A stretch of DNA of 64,000 nucleotides from Streptomyces canus (lineage in GTDB: Bacteria > Actinomycetota > Actinomycetes > Streptomycetales > Streptomycetaceae): contig NZ_CP107989.1 of assembly GCF_041435015.1 (NCBI RefSeq), forward strand, positions 6,448,001-6,512,000. The letters are read 5' to 3'. The position numbers and the translations under genes were made by a program. Positions 45,326 through 53,372 of this stretch are shown here, piece after piece. Positions within the stretch are counted from its first letter, which is position 1; each line of letters begins with the position of its first letter. The notes beneath the pieces are model-generated. The model saw only the letters and a list, made by a program, of their open reading frames with translations. It had not been told where the DNA came from and ran no database searches.

Positions 45326-45340
45326 AGCGCGTCGACCCGT

Positions 45341-45381
45341 CCGACGGGGCCCGGACCGTGACACGGCCCGGGCCCCGTCGG
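45341..45381 (+). terminator. terminator
   Basis: A perfect 14-bp stem (45341-45354 with 45368-45381), 13-nt loop, between the Pro/Leu-rich protein gene and melC1. Confidence 0.87.
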
Positions 45382-45503
45382 TGTTTCGGGCGCGGAGGGT
45401 TCACCCCCTTGGGCCTCGGACGGTGACCGCGCGGGCCGTCGGGCGGTTACCGGTACGGACAACGGAACCCGACCCCTCTTGCGTACGAGACGAGGAGCAC
45501 ACG

Positions 45504-45995
45504 ATGGTCATGAGCGTCGGCCGAACACCGGTGGGCGCCGACCCCTCCCGAGCGAGCCCGGAGAAAGGCACCCCTGCCCGCCGGAGCAGGCGGGATCTGC
45601 TGCTCGGGCTCTTCGGCCCGGCCGCCGTCGCGGTGGCGCTCACCCCGGTCGTCCTCGCCTCGCGGGGGCCGCGCGCGACCGAATCGGCCGCCCATCCCGA
45701 CTTCGACGAGACGTACCGGGGCCGCCGGATCCGCGGCATCCGCGGCTCCGCGGCCGCCGCCGGCGCCGGCGCTCTCGGCGCCGGAGGGTGGCACGTCACC
45801 GTGGACGGACGCCCGCTGCACCTGATGCGCCGCGCCGACGGCACCTGGCTGAGCATGGTCGACCACTACCGGTCGTACGCCACCGCGCTCGACGCCGCCC
45901 GGGCGGCCGTCGACGAGCTGGGGCCCGGCCGGCAGTTGCAGGAGACGAGGAGCGACGGGGCAGACATGGGGGGACACAGTGGCGTACACGCGTAA
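45504..45995 (+). CDS. melC1: tyrosinase co-factor/chaperone MelC1
   Basis: 163 residues from the ATG at 45504 (GAGGAGCACACG). A twin-arginine signal (RRSRRDLLLGLFGPAAVAVA) exports it together with its partner. The MelC1 core has HPDFDETYRGRRIRGIR, WHVTVDGRPLHLMRRADGTW and MVDHYRSYATALDAARAAVD, with copper-handling His/Met residues. MelC1 delivers copper to apo-MelC2 and carries it through the Tat system. It overlaps melC2 by 17 bp. Confidence 0.93.
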   Translation: MVMSVGRTPVGADPSRASPEKGTPARRSRRDLLLGLFGPAAVAVALTPVVLASRGPRATESAAHPDFDETYRGRRIRGIRGSAAAAGAGALGAGGWHVTVDGRPLHLMRRADGTWLSMVDHYRSYATALDAARAAVDELGPGRQLQETRSDGADMGGHSGVHA

Positions 45996-46845
45996 GGACG
46001 TCAGCACACTGACCGCGGCCGAGAAGCGGCGGTTCGTGCAGGCGATGCTGGAGGTGAAACGACGCGGCGAGTACGACGAGTTCGTACGGATGCACATCGA
46101 CTTCTACGTCTCGGACGGCGAGGACGGACTGCGTACGGCGCACATGGCGCCCTCCTTCCTGCCCTGGCACCGCCGCTTCCTGCTGGAGCTGGAGCGGGCC
46201 CTGCGCCGCGTCGACTCCTCGGTGACCGTGCCGTACTGGGACTGGACCCGCGACCGCACGACGAGCACGGCGCCCTGGACGGACGATCTGCTCGGCGGCA
46301 CCGGCCGGCTGCCGGACCGGCGGGTGACGACCGGACCGTTCGCCTACGCGACCGGCAACTGGACGCTCAAGGAGCGCATCACCGATGAGGACTACCTCAC
46401 CCGGGAGCTCGGGCGGCCGGCCGATCCGATCGAACTGCCCACACGGAGCGACCTCGAGTGGGCCCTGCAGGACCCCGTCTACGACACCTCGCCCTGGGAC
46501 TCGACGTCCACCAAGGGGTTCCGCAACAAGCTGGAGGGGTGGGGGAGAGGACAGGGCGCGGCCGCCTGGCGCAACCACAACCGGGTGCACCGCTGGGTCG
46601 GCGGGGTGATGGTGAGCGGCGCCTCCGTCAACGACCCGGTGTTCTGGATGCACCACGCCTTCGTCGACCTGTGCTGGTCGCGCTGGCAGCAACGGCACCG
46701 CGACCACCGCTATCTGCCCGCGGGACCGCCCGGCCGGGGCAGCGCCCAGCGCGGTCGCATCGTCGCCCGCCACGAGAAGCTCCCGCCGTGGGACGTGACC
46801 CCGGACGAGCTGGAGGACCACGACAGGATCTACCGGTACGCGTAG
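45979..46845 (+). CDS. melC2: tyrosinase (MelC2), binuclear copper monophenol oxidase
   Basis: 288 residues from a GTG inside melC1. CuA ligands His39, His55 and His64 (last two in TAHMAPSFLPWHRRFLLELE). CuB ligands His200, His204 (NHNRVHRWVGG) and His226 (DPVFWMHHAFVD). Like other MelC2 proteins it has no signal and is exported with MelC1. Compared with the S. antibioticus enzyme as I recall it, there is a short insertion (GRGQGAAAW) just before CuB and a longer C-terminal region. It makes melanin from tyrosine and could also cross-link Tyr-bearing surface proteins. Confidence 0.93.
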   Translation: MAYTRKDVSTLTAAEKRRFVQAMLEVKRRGEYDEFVRMHIDFYVSDGEDGLRTAHMAPSFLPWHRRFLLELERALRRVDSSVTVPYWDWTRDRTTSTAPWTDDLLGGTGRLPDRRVTTGPFAYATGNWTLKERITDEDYLTRELGRPADPIELPTRSDLEWALQDPVYDTSPWDSTSTKGFRNKLEGWGRGQGAAAWRNHNRVHRWVGGVMVSGASVNDPVFWMHHAFVDLCWSRWQQRHRDHRYLPAGPPGRGSAQRGRIVARHEKLPPWDVTPDELEDHDRIYRYA

Positions 46846-46883
46846 GCCGTACGGCGGCACGGAACCCCGCGTCCGGACACACA

Positions 46884-46915
46884 AGAGCCCCGGCGCTGGA
46901 AGGTGCCGGGGCTCT
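46884..46915. terminator. bidirectional terminator between melC2 and a convergent chaplin
   Basis: A perfect 11-bp stem (46884-46894 with 46905-46915), 10-nt loop, between two genes that end toward each other. Confidence 0.8.
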
Positions 46916-46931
46916 GGGTGGGTACGGGCGA

Positions 46932-47273
46932 TCAGCCGCCGTAGCCCTGCCCGTGGCCGCTCTTGTGGCCACCGGCGCGGTGTTCCTTGTGGGCGCCGTT
47001 CTTGTCGGAGCCCTTCGACTCCTTGTGGTCGCCGCTGTTGTTCTCGCAGTGGTTGCCGAACGCCGGGTTCAGCAGACCGATCACGTTGACGGTGTTGCCG
47101 CACACGTTGACCGGGATGTGGATCGGGACCTGGACGACGTTGCCCGACAGGACGCCGGGCGAGTGGACGGCCGCGCCGTTGGCGCCCGCGTCCGCCATGG
47201 CCAGGCCGGCGCCGCCGATCATCACGGCACCGGTGCCGAGGGCGACTCCGGCTGCCTTCGCGATGCGAGACAT
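46932..47273 (-). CDS. chpG: short chaplin (ChpG-like) with His/Lys/Gly-rich C-terminal extension
   Basis: 113 residues from the ATG at 47273 (AAAGGAGAACGTG); a GTG one codon upstream is too close to the ribosome site. Signal peptide MSRIAKAAGVALGTGAVMIG to GLAMA. A normal chaplin domain (HSPGVLSGNVVQVPIHIPVN, VCGNTVNVIGLLNPAFGNHC) is followed by about 35 hydrophilic residues (GDHKESKGSDKNGAHKEHRA, GGHKSGHGQGYGG) containing five His. The other short chaplins here end right after the domain. It converges on the tyrosinase operon, the chpG position in S. coelicolor. Confidence 0.94.
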   Translation of the reverse strand: MSRIAKAAGVALGTGAVMIGGAGLAMADAGANGAAVHSPGVLSGNVVQVPIHIPVNVCGNTVNVIGLLNPAFGNHCENNSGDHKESKGSDKNGAHKEHRAGGHKSGHGQGYGG

Positions 47274-47405
47274 CACGTTCTCCTTTGGTTCGGGGGGTAC
47301 GACGGCAGGACGCGCCGTCGCACTCCCCGTTCAACGCCGCCCGTCACGGCTGGTAACGGCGCTTCGGCGCAGATCACCCGTTTTGAACAAGGACGCTGAG
47401 AGACA

Positions 47406-48365
47406 TCAGGGCAGTCGCCGTACCGGAGAGCCGGAGAGGAAGGCCCGGATGTCCTCGATGGCCTGGCCGTAGTACGTCGTGTAGTTGGCGCGGGAGACGT
47501 AACCGAGGTGGGGGGTGGCGAGCAGGCGAGGGGCCGTGCGCATCGGGTGGTCGGCGGGCAGGGGCTCCGTGTCGAAGACGTCCACGCCCGCGCCGGCGAT
47601 GCGGCCCTCGTGCAGGGCGGCGAGGAGGGCGTCCTGGTCGACGATGGCGGCGCGCGAAGTGTTGATCAGGTAGGCGGTCGGCTTGAGGAGGGCGAGTTCG
47701 GCCGGGCCGAGCAGGCCGCGGGTGCGGTCGCCGAGGGCCAGGTGGACGGAGACGAAGTCGCTGGTGGCGAGGAGGTCCTGCAAGGAGGGGGCCAGGTCGG
47801 CGCCCGCCTCGTCGGCGCGCTCTTCGGTGAGGTTCTGGCTCCAGGCGCTGACCTGCATACCGAAGGCGAGGCCGACCCGCGCCACCCGGCTGCCGATCTT
47901 CCCGAGGCCGAGCAACCCGAGCCGGCGGCCGTGCAGATCGGCGCCGACCGTCCGCTGCCAGGGGCCGTTGTCGCGCAGGGCCCCGCTCTCCTCGACGATC
48001 CCCCGGGCGAGGCCGAGCAACAGGGCCCAGGTCAGCTCGACGGGTGGGGTGGAGGAACTCGCCGTACCGCACACGGTGACGCCGTGTGCCTCGGCGGCGG
48101 CGTAGTCGATGACGGTGTTGCGCATGCCGGACGCGACGATCAGCTTCAGCCGGGGCAGGCGGGTGATCAACGAGTGGGGGAAGGCCACGCGTTCGCGCAG
48201 GGTGACCACGATGTCGACGTCGGCGAGGGCCGCGGCGAGCGCGTCCTCGTCGGGGAAGTGGGTGTCGAAGGTGACGACGTCGACCTCGTCGGCCAGCGGT
48301 GACCAGTCGGCGACCTCGGTCGCCACGTTCTGAAAGTCGTCCAGCACAGCACAACGCAGCCGCAC
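47406..48365 (-). CDS. D-2-hydroxyacid dehydrogenase (NAD-binding)
   Basis: 319 residues from a GTG at 48365 that follows GAAGGGACCCGAC; longer in-frame extensions run into the tRNA remnant and are not coding. Features: VASGMRNTVIDYAAAEAHGV, the Rossmann loop GLLGLGKIGSRVARVG, NTSRAAIVDQDALLAAL, and the catalytic-region ATPHLGYVSR. It reduces 2-keto acids or oxidises 2-hydroxy acids; exact substrate unknown. It is the chromosomal gene bordering the integrated element. Confidence 0.9.
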   Translation of the reverse strand: MRLRCAVLDDFQNVATEVADWSPLADEVDVVTFDTHFPDEDALAAALADVDIVVTLRERVAFPHSLITRLPRLKLIVASGMRNTVIDYAAAEAHGVTVCGTASSSTPPVELTWALLLGLARGIVEESGALRDNGPWQRTVGADLHGRRLGLLGLGKIGSRVARVGLAFGMQVSAWSQNLTEERADEAGADLAPSLQDLLATSDFVSVHLALGDRTRGLLGPAELALLKPTAYLINTSRAAIVDQDALLAALHEGRIAGAGVDVFDTEPLPADHPMRTAPRLLATPHLGYVSRANYTTYYGQAIEDIRAFLSGSPVRRLP

Positions 48366-48684
48366 GTCGGGTCCCTTCGATTCCGCTCCACCGTCAACGC
48401 GGCCGACTCTACGGGGCGATGGCAGGCGCCTTGCGGGCGAAGACCACCTGAGAAAACCCCCCACCTGTTGTTGCTGGTGAGAGGGTGTTTGCGCCCCCGG
48501 CAGGACTCGAACCTGCGGCCAAGCGCTTAGAAGGCGCCTGGTGTGATCGTCGGCGCATCTCTCCTGACCTGGAGCGCTACGGACGCCGAGCGCGATAGAT
48601 CGGCGCCTTCGACACGCATTCGACAGGGGGCGCCGATGCAGCCTAGAAGCCACAGAGCGTGGAGTCCCCTGCCATCGGTTCAGG
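48366..48684. other. 319-bp left border of the integrated element, no gene
   Basis: It holds the promoter side of the dehydrogenase gene and the 52-bp tRNA-derived repeat (48489-48540). Beyond the repeat, GTGTGATCG... differs completely from the tRNA, so this side is element DNA. No reading frame here looks coding. Confidence 0.6.
48489..48540 (-). repeat. att site (tRNA-Arg 3' fragment), left boundary of integrated element
   Basis: 52 bp identical to 57420-57471. It contains the 3' end, T arm, variable loop and anticodon arm of tRNA-Arg but lacks the D arm and 5' acceptor strand. It is therefore a displaced tRNA end left by site-specific integration, not a functional tRNA. Confidence 0.9.
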
Positions 48685-49305
48685 TTAGAGGGTCTCCAAC
48701 TGCCCAACTCCGCCCGCCCAGGCCGGGCTCTTGGCATACTCCTTTAGCCAATCGACCATCGCTTCACAGCTCGCGATGTAGTCCTGGGCGGCACCAGTGG
48801 TCGGGAGACGCCTTCTGTCTCGGAGCTCCCGTGAGATTGCGTGGAGATCACGCAGGGACTGCGCGATGTCATGGGGGAAGTACCGTTCACTCCAGAAGAG
48901 GCGCGTCAAGGTGGTCTCGCCGACCCTGCCGTAGGTCGTGTGCTCCAACACCATGCGGCTGATAGTCGAGCGAACTTGACCCCACGCTTCGAGCATCGCG
49001 TTGGTCGGGTCAATGTAGGGAGCTGTCGGCCGCGCATCACGTTCATGTCGCTCGGCAACTGTCGCGGTCGACGGCACTGGCAGTTCGCTGGCCTGCGGCT
49101 CGGCCTGTGCCACTGCCTCCTCCACCTCAGCGCTGGCCTGCTCAACCGCTTCCGAGAACTCAGCGTCCACACCCACAGCGCTCAGTGCTTTGACTCGCCG
49201 GAGCAAGCCTCGAACCTCCTCCCTGAACCCGTACGCGACGGCAAGGAGCACGGCCGGCCACACAAGCACCTTGAGGAAGTCCAGAACCAAACGGGCTATC
49301 TCCAC
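48685..49305 (-). CDS. membrane-anchored protein of unknown function (element cargo)
   Basis: 206 residues. One N-terminal helix (LVLDFLKVLVWPAVLLAVAY) precedes an amphipathic segment (FREEVRGLLRRVKALSAVGV) and a Glu/Ala-rich coiled-coil-like stretch. The C-terminal soluble domain is helical (SRMVLEHTTYGRVGETTLTR, DYIASCEAMVDWLKEYAK). Similar TM-plus-helical proteins occur often in mobile islands, but I do not recognise the family. Its GC is slightly lower than that of the chromosome genes. Confidence 0.75.
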   Translation of the reverse strand: MEIARLVLDFLKVLVWPAVLLAVAYGFREEVRGLLRRVKALSAVGVDAEFSEAVEQASAEVEEAVAQAEPQASELPVPSTATVAERHERDARPTAPYIDPTNAMLEAWGQVRSTISRMVLEHTTYGRVGETTLTRLFWSERYFPHDIAQSLRDLHAISRELRDRRRLPTTGAAQDYIASCEAMVDWLKEYAKSPAWAGGVGQLETL

Positions 49306-49860
49306 CAGATCATCTTGGCTTCCGGGGGAAACGCTGTAAGGCGTTTGGGCAACTTAGTCATAAGGTGCGACGGTCCAGAGGTGGGCGAGAGTCGCGCTAT
49401 CTGGCCAAACATGCAGGTAGGGGCCCCGTTGCTGCCGACACTGCCAGTTCTCCGGGTGCAGGCATAACCCCTCCAGTGTGGCAGATCAACTCGGGGAGCC
49501 CAGGCCAGAGCGGGGTGGGGGTGGTCACCCGTGGGTGCCGTCTGTCAGCGTTGGTCGGCTTCGCACGGCCCAGGGACGGCCCAGGGCTCAACCATCGCGG
49601 CCATTGCTGAGTTCGCGGTGCTGCTTCACACGCGGACCTCACTGAGACGGCTGCCCTCATGGACCCACTCGTCGAGTGCGCCTGATCCAGCGGGACAGAA
49701 AGAAACACCCCATCTCGTCTGACCGCCAGCCTTGGTTGGTAACCCGTGAGGCAGGGAGCGATTGCTTGCGGCTTCGCCGGTGGCGGCTGTGGCTCGTCTG
49801 TACGACGACCCATCGGATCAGATCGCGCTGGTCACCTACCTGCGGCAGCATCTCCGACTA
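49306..49860. other. 555-bp region without a convincing gene; possible remnant ORF
   Basis: Frames on both strands lack family signals. From about 49750 a plus-strand frame (ARLYDDPSDQIALVTYLRQH) runs to the IS5 insertion site at 49860. It resumes in frame after both IS elements at 52361 (LAATLDSTVALCLVRQSEGV). It may be the interrupted end of a small gene. Confidence 0.4.
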
Positions 49861-50698
49861 GAGGTTGTCCCGTAACCGGTGGGGTGGTTGGTGCGTTGGC
49901 TGGGCATGGGTGGGGTGATTTCAGCTGATGATCCGAAGTGGATCGAGCCGTTCTCCGGGTTGAGCGAGGTGCAGTTCGCCAGGCTGGTGGCGTTGGTGCG
50001 GCGTCGCGGGGGTGACGTTCAGCGGGGCCGTCCCTGGCGGTTGCCGCTGGAGGACCGGGTGTTGCTGGTGGCGACGTACTGGCGCACGAACCTGACGTTG
50101 CGGCAGGTGGCACCGTTGTTCGGGGTCTCGAAGTCCGCGGCCGACCGTATCCTCGATCACCTGGCACCGCTGTTGGCCATCGCGCCGGCCCGACGTCCGC
50201 GCAGGGACACTGTCTACATCGTCGACGGCACCTTGGTGCCTACCCGGGACCGCAGCGTCGCCGCGTCCAGCAAGAACTATCGGTACTCGACGAATCTGCA
50301 GGTCGTCATCGACGCCAACAGCCGCCTGGTGGTGGCGATCGGCTTGCCGCTGCCCGGCAGTCGCAACGACTGCCGGGCGTTCACCGAATCCGGTGTGGAC
50401 CGGGTCTGCCGCGGTGCCCCGACCATCGCCGACGGTGGCTACCAGGGCACTGGCCTTCTCATCCCGCACCGCAGGCGACGAGGCCAGAGACACCTCAGCC
50501 CGCAACAGGAAGCAGAGAACGCCGTCCACCGCCGGGCACGGGCACGAGTCGAACACGCCCTATCCCGGCTGAAGAACTGGAAGATCCTTCGGGACTGCCG
50601 CCTCAAGGGCAACGGCGTTCACCAGGCCATGCTCGGCATCGCCCGGCTCCACAACCTGGCCCTCACCGGATAGCTCACGCCCCATACGGGACAACCTC
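49861..50698 (+). mobile_element. IS5 family insertion sequence
   Basis: 838 bp with perfect terminal inverted repeats of at least 14 bp (GAGGTTGTCCCGTA at the left, its complement at 50685-50698). The flanks are CTA on the left and TAG on the right, that is, insertion at a CTAG site with TA duplication. It contains one full-length transposase. Confidence 0.9.
49879..50673 (+). CDS. IS5 family transposase
   Basis: 264 residues from a GTG at 49879 (ATG at 49906 and GTG at 49915 are alternatives). An N-terminal HTH (LTLRQVAPLFGVSKSAADRI) precedes a DDE catalytic domain: Asp in VYIVDGTLVP, Asp in TIADGGYQG, Glu in RARARVEHALSRLKNWKIL. It is intact and may still be active; it catalyses cut-and-paste of the surrounding element. 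Confidence 0.93.
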   Translation: MGWLVRWLGMGGVISADDPKWIEPFSGLSEVQFARLVALVRRRGGDVQRGRPWRLPLEDRVLLVATYWRTNLTLRQVAPLFGVSKSAADRILDHLAPLLAIAPARRPRRDTVYIVDGTLVPTRDRSVAASSKNYRYSTNLQVVIDANSRLVVAIGLPLPGSRNDCRAFTESGVDRVCRGAPTIADGGYQGTGLLIPHRRRRGQRHLSPQQEAENAVHRRARARVEHALSRLKNWKILRDCRLKGNGVHQAMLGIARLHNLALTG

Positions 50699-50701
50699 TA
50701 G

Positions 50702-52360
50702 CCTCGCGCTTTCACGTGGCAGGGCGTCCGGTAGGTGATCAGAAACGCGGAGAGTGCTCCTGACCTGCAACGATGGGACTTGTCTAGGGTCCAGGTCGTC
50801 GCGTGAAAGAAGCACTCTCCAGGTGAAGAAGCGTATCGGGTCCTACCCGTGTGTCCGTACCGAAGGTGGTGGTCGCGGGGTGGTCTCCCAGGCCGGCGGT
50901 GTGCTGCTGGTGGAGACGATCCGCAAGACTGGCCTGGACAGGGCGATATCGGCGGCGTTGGCGCCGTGGCGCAAGTCGCGGGCGGTGCATGATCCGGGCA
51001 AGGTCCTGCTGGATGTGGCGCTGGCGGTCGCGCTGGGCGGGGACTGCCTGGCAGATGTGGGCATGCTTCGGGCCGAGCCAGCCGTGTTCGGGCCGGTCGC
51101 CTCCGACCCGACAGTCTCCCGCCTGATCGACACCCTTGCCGCCTCGGGCGAGAAGGCACTGACCGCAATCCGCACAGCCCGGTCCGAAGTCCGTTGCCGG
51201 GTCTGGAAGTTGGCCCGCGACGGGGCTCCGGACGCTGGTGGGCAGGTGACCGTGGATCTGGACGGAGTGCTGGTCATCGCCCACTCGGACAAGCAGGACG
51301 CCGCCCCGACCTGGAAGAAGACCTACGGTCACCACCCGCTGATGGGTTTCGTCGATCACGGCTCCGGTGGCACCGGTGAACCTGTCGCGTCCCTTCTCAG
51401 GGCGGGCAACGCGGGCTCGAACACGGCCGCCGACCACATCGAGGCCGCCCGCCTCGCCCTCGCTCAGCTGCCCACGAAGTACCGGCGGGGGCGACAGACC
51501 TTGATCCGCTGCGATTCCGCGGGCGGCACCCACGAGTTCGTCGCCTGGATCGCCCAGCGCGGGCGCTGGCTGTCCTACTCGGTCGGCATGGTGATCACCG
51601 AAGCCATTCACCAGCACGTCCTGAAGATCCCGGCATCGGCATGGACGCCGGCCGTCGAGACCGGCGGCGAGGTCCGCGACGGGGCCTGGGTCGCCGAGCT
51701 CACCGGCGACCTGCTTGAGGGCTGGCCGAAGGGCATGCGGCTGATCGTCCGCAAGGAACGGCCGCATCCCGGGGCCCAGTTGAGGATCACCGATGCGGAC
51801 GGCATGCGGATCACCTGCTTTGCTACCAACACCGCCGGCCGTCCCATCGCCGAACTCGAGCTCCGTCACCGGCTGCGGGCCCGGGCCGAGGACCGTATCC
51901 GAGCTGCCCGCGCGACGGGCCTGCGCAATCTGCCCCTGCACGACACCGCGCAGAACAAGGTGTGGCTGGAGATCGTCCAGATCGCACTCGACCTGCTGGC
52001 CTGGATGCCCATGCTCGCCCTGACCGGCCAGACCCGTCTCTGGGAACCCCGCCGCCTCCGCTTCCGCCTGTTCTCCGCAGCCGCCCAGCTCGTCACCACC
52101 GGCCGGCGCCGCATCCTCCGCCTCGCGGCCCACTGGCCCTGGACCAACGAGATCACAGACGCCCTCGCACGGCTCACACTCCTGCCGAACCCCGGCTGAC
52201 CAGCAGCTTCCCTACCCCTGCGAGTAGCACCACCCCACCCGGAGCAGTGGAACCCGGCGCCCACCCGACGCGACACTCGGGCCCACGGCCTGCCCGCAAT
52301 CAGCCACCGAAAGCGAAACGGTCCACCGACTCCCTCGCGGACCGTCAAGAAAGATCGAGG
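50702..52360 (+). mobile_element. IS1380 family insertion sequence
   Basis: 1659 bp. The ends are related inverted repeats (left CCTCGCGCTTTC, right complement CCTCGATCTTTC). Both sides are flanked by CTAG (50698-50701 and 52361-52364), a 4-bp target duplication. Its left CTAG is the one occupied by IS5, so the two IS elements are directly adjacent. Confidence 0.85.
50823..52199 (+). CDS. IS1380 family transposase
   Basis: 458 residues from a GTG at 50823. IS1380/DDE_Tnp_1 features: LLDVALAVALGGDCLADVGM, catalytic Asp in VTVDLDGVLVIAHSDKQ, the Asp-bearing LIRCDSAGGTHEFVAWIA, and a C-terminal HDTAQNKVWLEIVQIALDLL, typical of the family. The reading frame is complete with no internal stop. Confidence 0.92.
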   Translation: MKKRIGSYPCVRTEGGGRGVVSQAGGVLLVETIRKTGLDRAISAALAPWRKSRAVHDPGKVLLDVALAVALGGDCLADVGMLRAEPAVFGPVASDPTVSRLIDTLAASGEKALTAIRTARSEVRCRVWKLARDGAPDAGGQVTVDLDGVLVIAHSDKQDAAPTWKKTYGHHPLMGFVDHGSGGTGEPVASLLRAGNAGSNTAADHIEAARLALAQLPTKYRRGRQTLIRCDSAGGTHEFVAWIAQRGRWLSYSVGMVITEAIHQHVLKIPASAWTPAVETGGEVRDGAWVAELTGDLLEGWPKGMRLIVRKERPHPGAQLRITDADGMRITCFATNTAGRPIAELELRHRLRARAEDRIRAARATGLRNLPLHDTAQNKVWLEIVQIALDLLAWMPMLALTGQTRLWEPRRLRFRLFSAAAQLVTTGRRRILRLAAHWPWTNEITDALARLTLLPNPG

Positions 52361-52424
52361 CTAGCTGCCACGCTGGACTCGACTGTGGCACTCTGCCTCG
52401 TGCGCCAGAGTGAGGGAGTAGACC

Positions 52425-53294
52425 ATGGCATATCAGGCCACAACTCTGCATCTGCTGATTTCCTGTCCAGGTGATGTCACCAATGAGGACCGGGAAGTAA
52501 TCCACAGATCAGTTAATCGGTGGAATTTTAACTACGGTCAGCACTTCCAGCTGACAGTTCTGCCGATCTGGTGGGGGGAGCACGCCTCTGGAGAATTTGG
52601 CGAGCATCCACAGGATACGATTAACCGGCAGCTCGTCGATAGCGCAGATCTGGCTCTTGCCATCTTTTGGACCCGCTTGGGAACTGGATCGGAACGGGCA
52701 CTTTCGGGCACCGCTGAAGAGATCGAACGAATGGCTCGCGCCGGCAAGACGGTGACCATTCTGCACTGCACACGACCGGTATCCAACAGTGACCTTGAGC
52801 AGCAAATCGCACTGCGCGACTACCTAAGAAGTCTTGAACCGAACGCCTTGGTGATGACTTACACCGATGAGGCTGAGCTGGTGAGCAGGATCGATAACCT
52901 GTTGAGCAGACAGGCCACGGTATTTATGACGAAAGCCTCGGGGGCGAAAGCTCATACAGCCGAGGAAGATCCAGGAGTATGGCCGAGTGTCGACTTCAGG
53001 GAAACCGTCGACACAGATCGGCAAGGAAGGCTGCGCACTCGCCGGTCACACTTCATCGTCCTCACAAACAAGGGACGCGCTCCAGCGAAGAATGTAACCT
53101 TTACCATCGAGCCTGACGATGGAATGGTCCTTCGCAGCGACGATGAGGCGATCGATACAATCGGCCCTGATGCAGAGATTCGGTTTCCGCTCGCATTGAG
53201 CATGGGTAGCCCTAGCCAATTCAATTGCACGGTGAAGTGGAAAGGCCCAGATGGGAAGGAAAGAGAAAACGTAGCCACTTTGCGCCCCGTCTAG
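52425..53294 (+). CDS. DUF4062/TIR-like protein with C-terminal beta-sandwich domain (putative defence gene)
   Basis: 289 residues (GAGGGAGTAGACC before the ATG). Residues 8-115 resemble DUF4062/TIR-like nucleotide-processing folds: LLISCPGDVTNEDREVI, LPIWWGEHASGEFGEHPQD, AIFWTRLGTGSE and SGTAEEIERM, where Glu98/Glu99 are in the place of the TIR catalytic Glu. Residues about 185-289 look like an Ig-like or CARDB-like sandwich (FIVLTNKGRAPAKNVTFTIE). Base composition is clearly less GC-rich than the chromosome. It is the first of three same-strand genes. TIR-like proteins of this kind are linked to NAD-based immunity, but the activity here is unproven. Confidence 0.8.
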   Translation: MAYQATTLHLLISCPGDVTNEDREVIHRSVNRWNFNYGQHFQLTVLPIWWGEHASGEFGEHPQDTINRQLVDSADLALAIFWTRLGTGSERALSGTAEEIERMARAGKTVTILHCTRPVSNSDLEQQIALRDYLRSLEPNALVMTYTDEAELVSRIDNLLSRQATVFMTKASGAKAHTAEEDPGVWPSVDFRETVDTDRQGRLRTRRSHFIVLTNKGRAPAKNVTFTIEPDDGMVLRSDDEAIDTIGPDAEIRFPLALSMGSPSQFNCTVKWKGPDGKERENVATLRPV

Positions 53295-53372
53295 CCTGAG
53301 GTCGCCCCCAGGCCTTCCCCTGGCTGCACCCATACCTTAATGTTACGATGCCTGCCATTAGAGAGGCGAGGT

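Noticed and set aside
48490..48540. Possible second tRNA-Arg gene
   Set aside because: Only the 3' part matches; no D arm or 5' acceptor strand, so it is an attachment-site remnant.
47406..48737. 443-residue version of the 2-hydroxyacid dehydrogenase
   Set aside because: The extra N-terminus is translated from the tRNA remnant and element DNA; the GTG at 48365 has a ribosome site and fits the family length.
49397..49813. 138-residue minus-strand frame in the element
   Set aside because: No domain, no ribosome site, composition of a random GC-rich frame.
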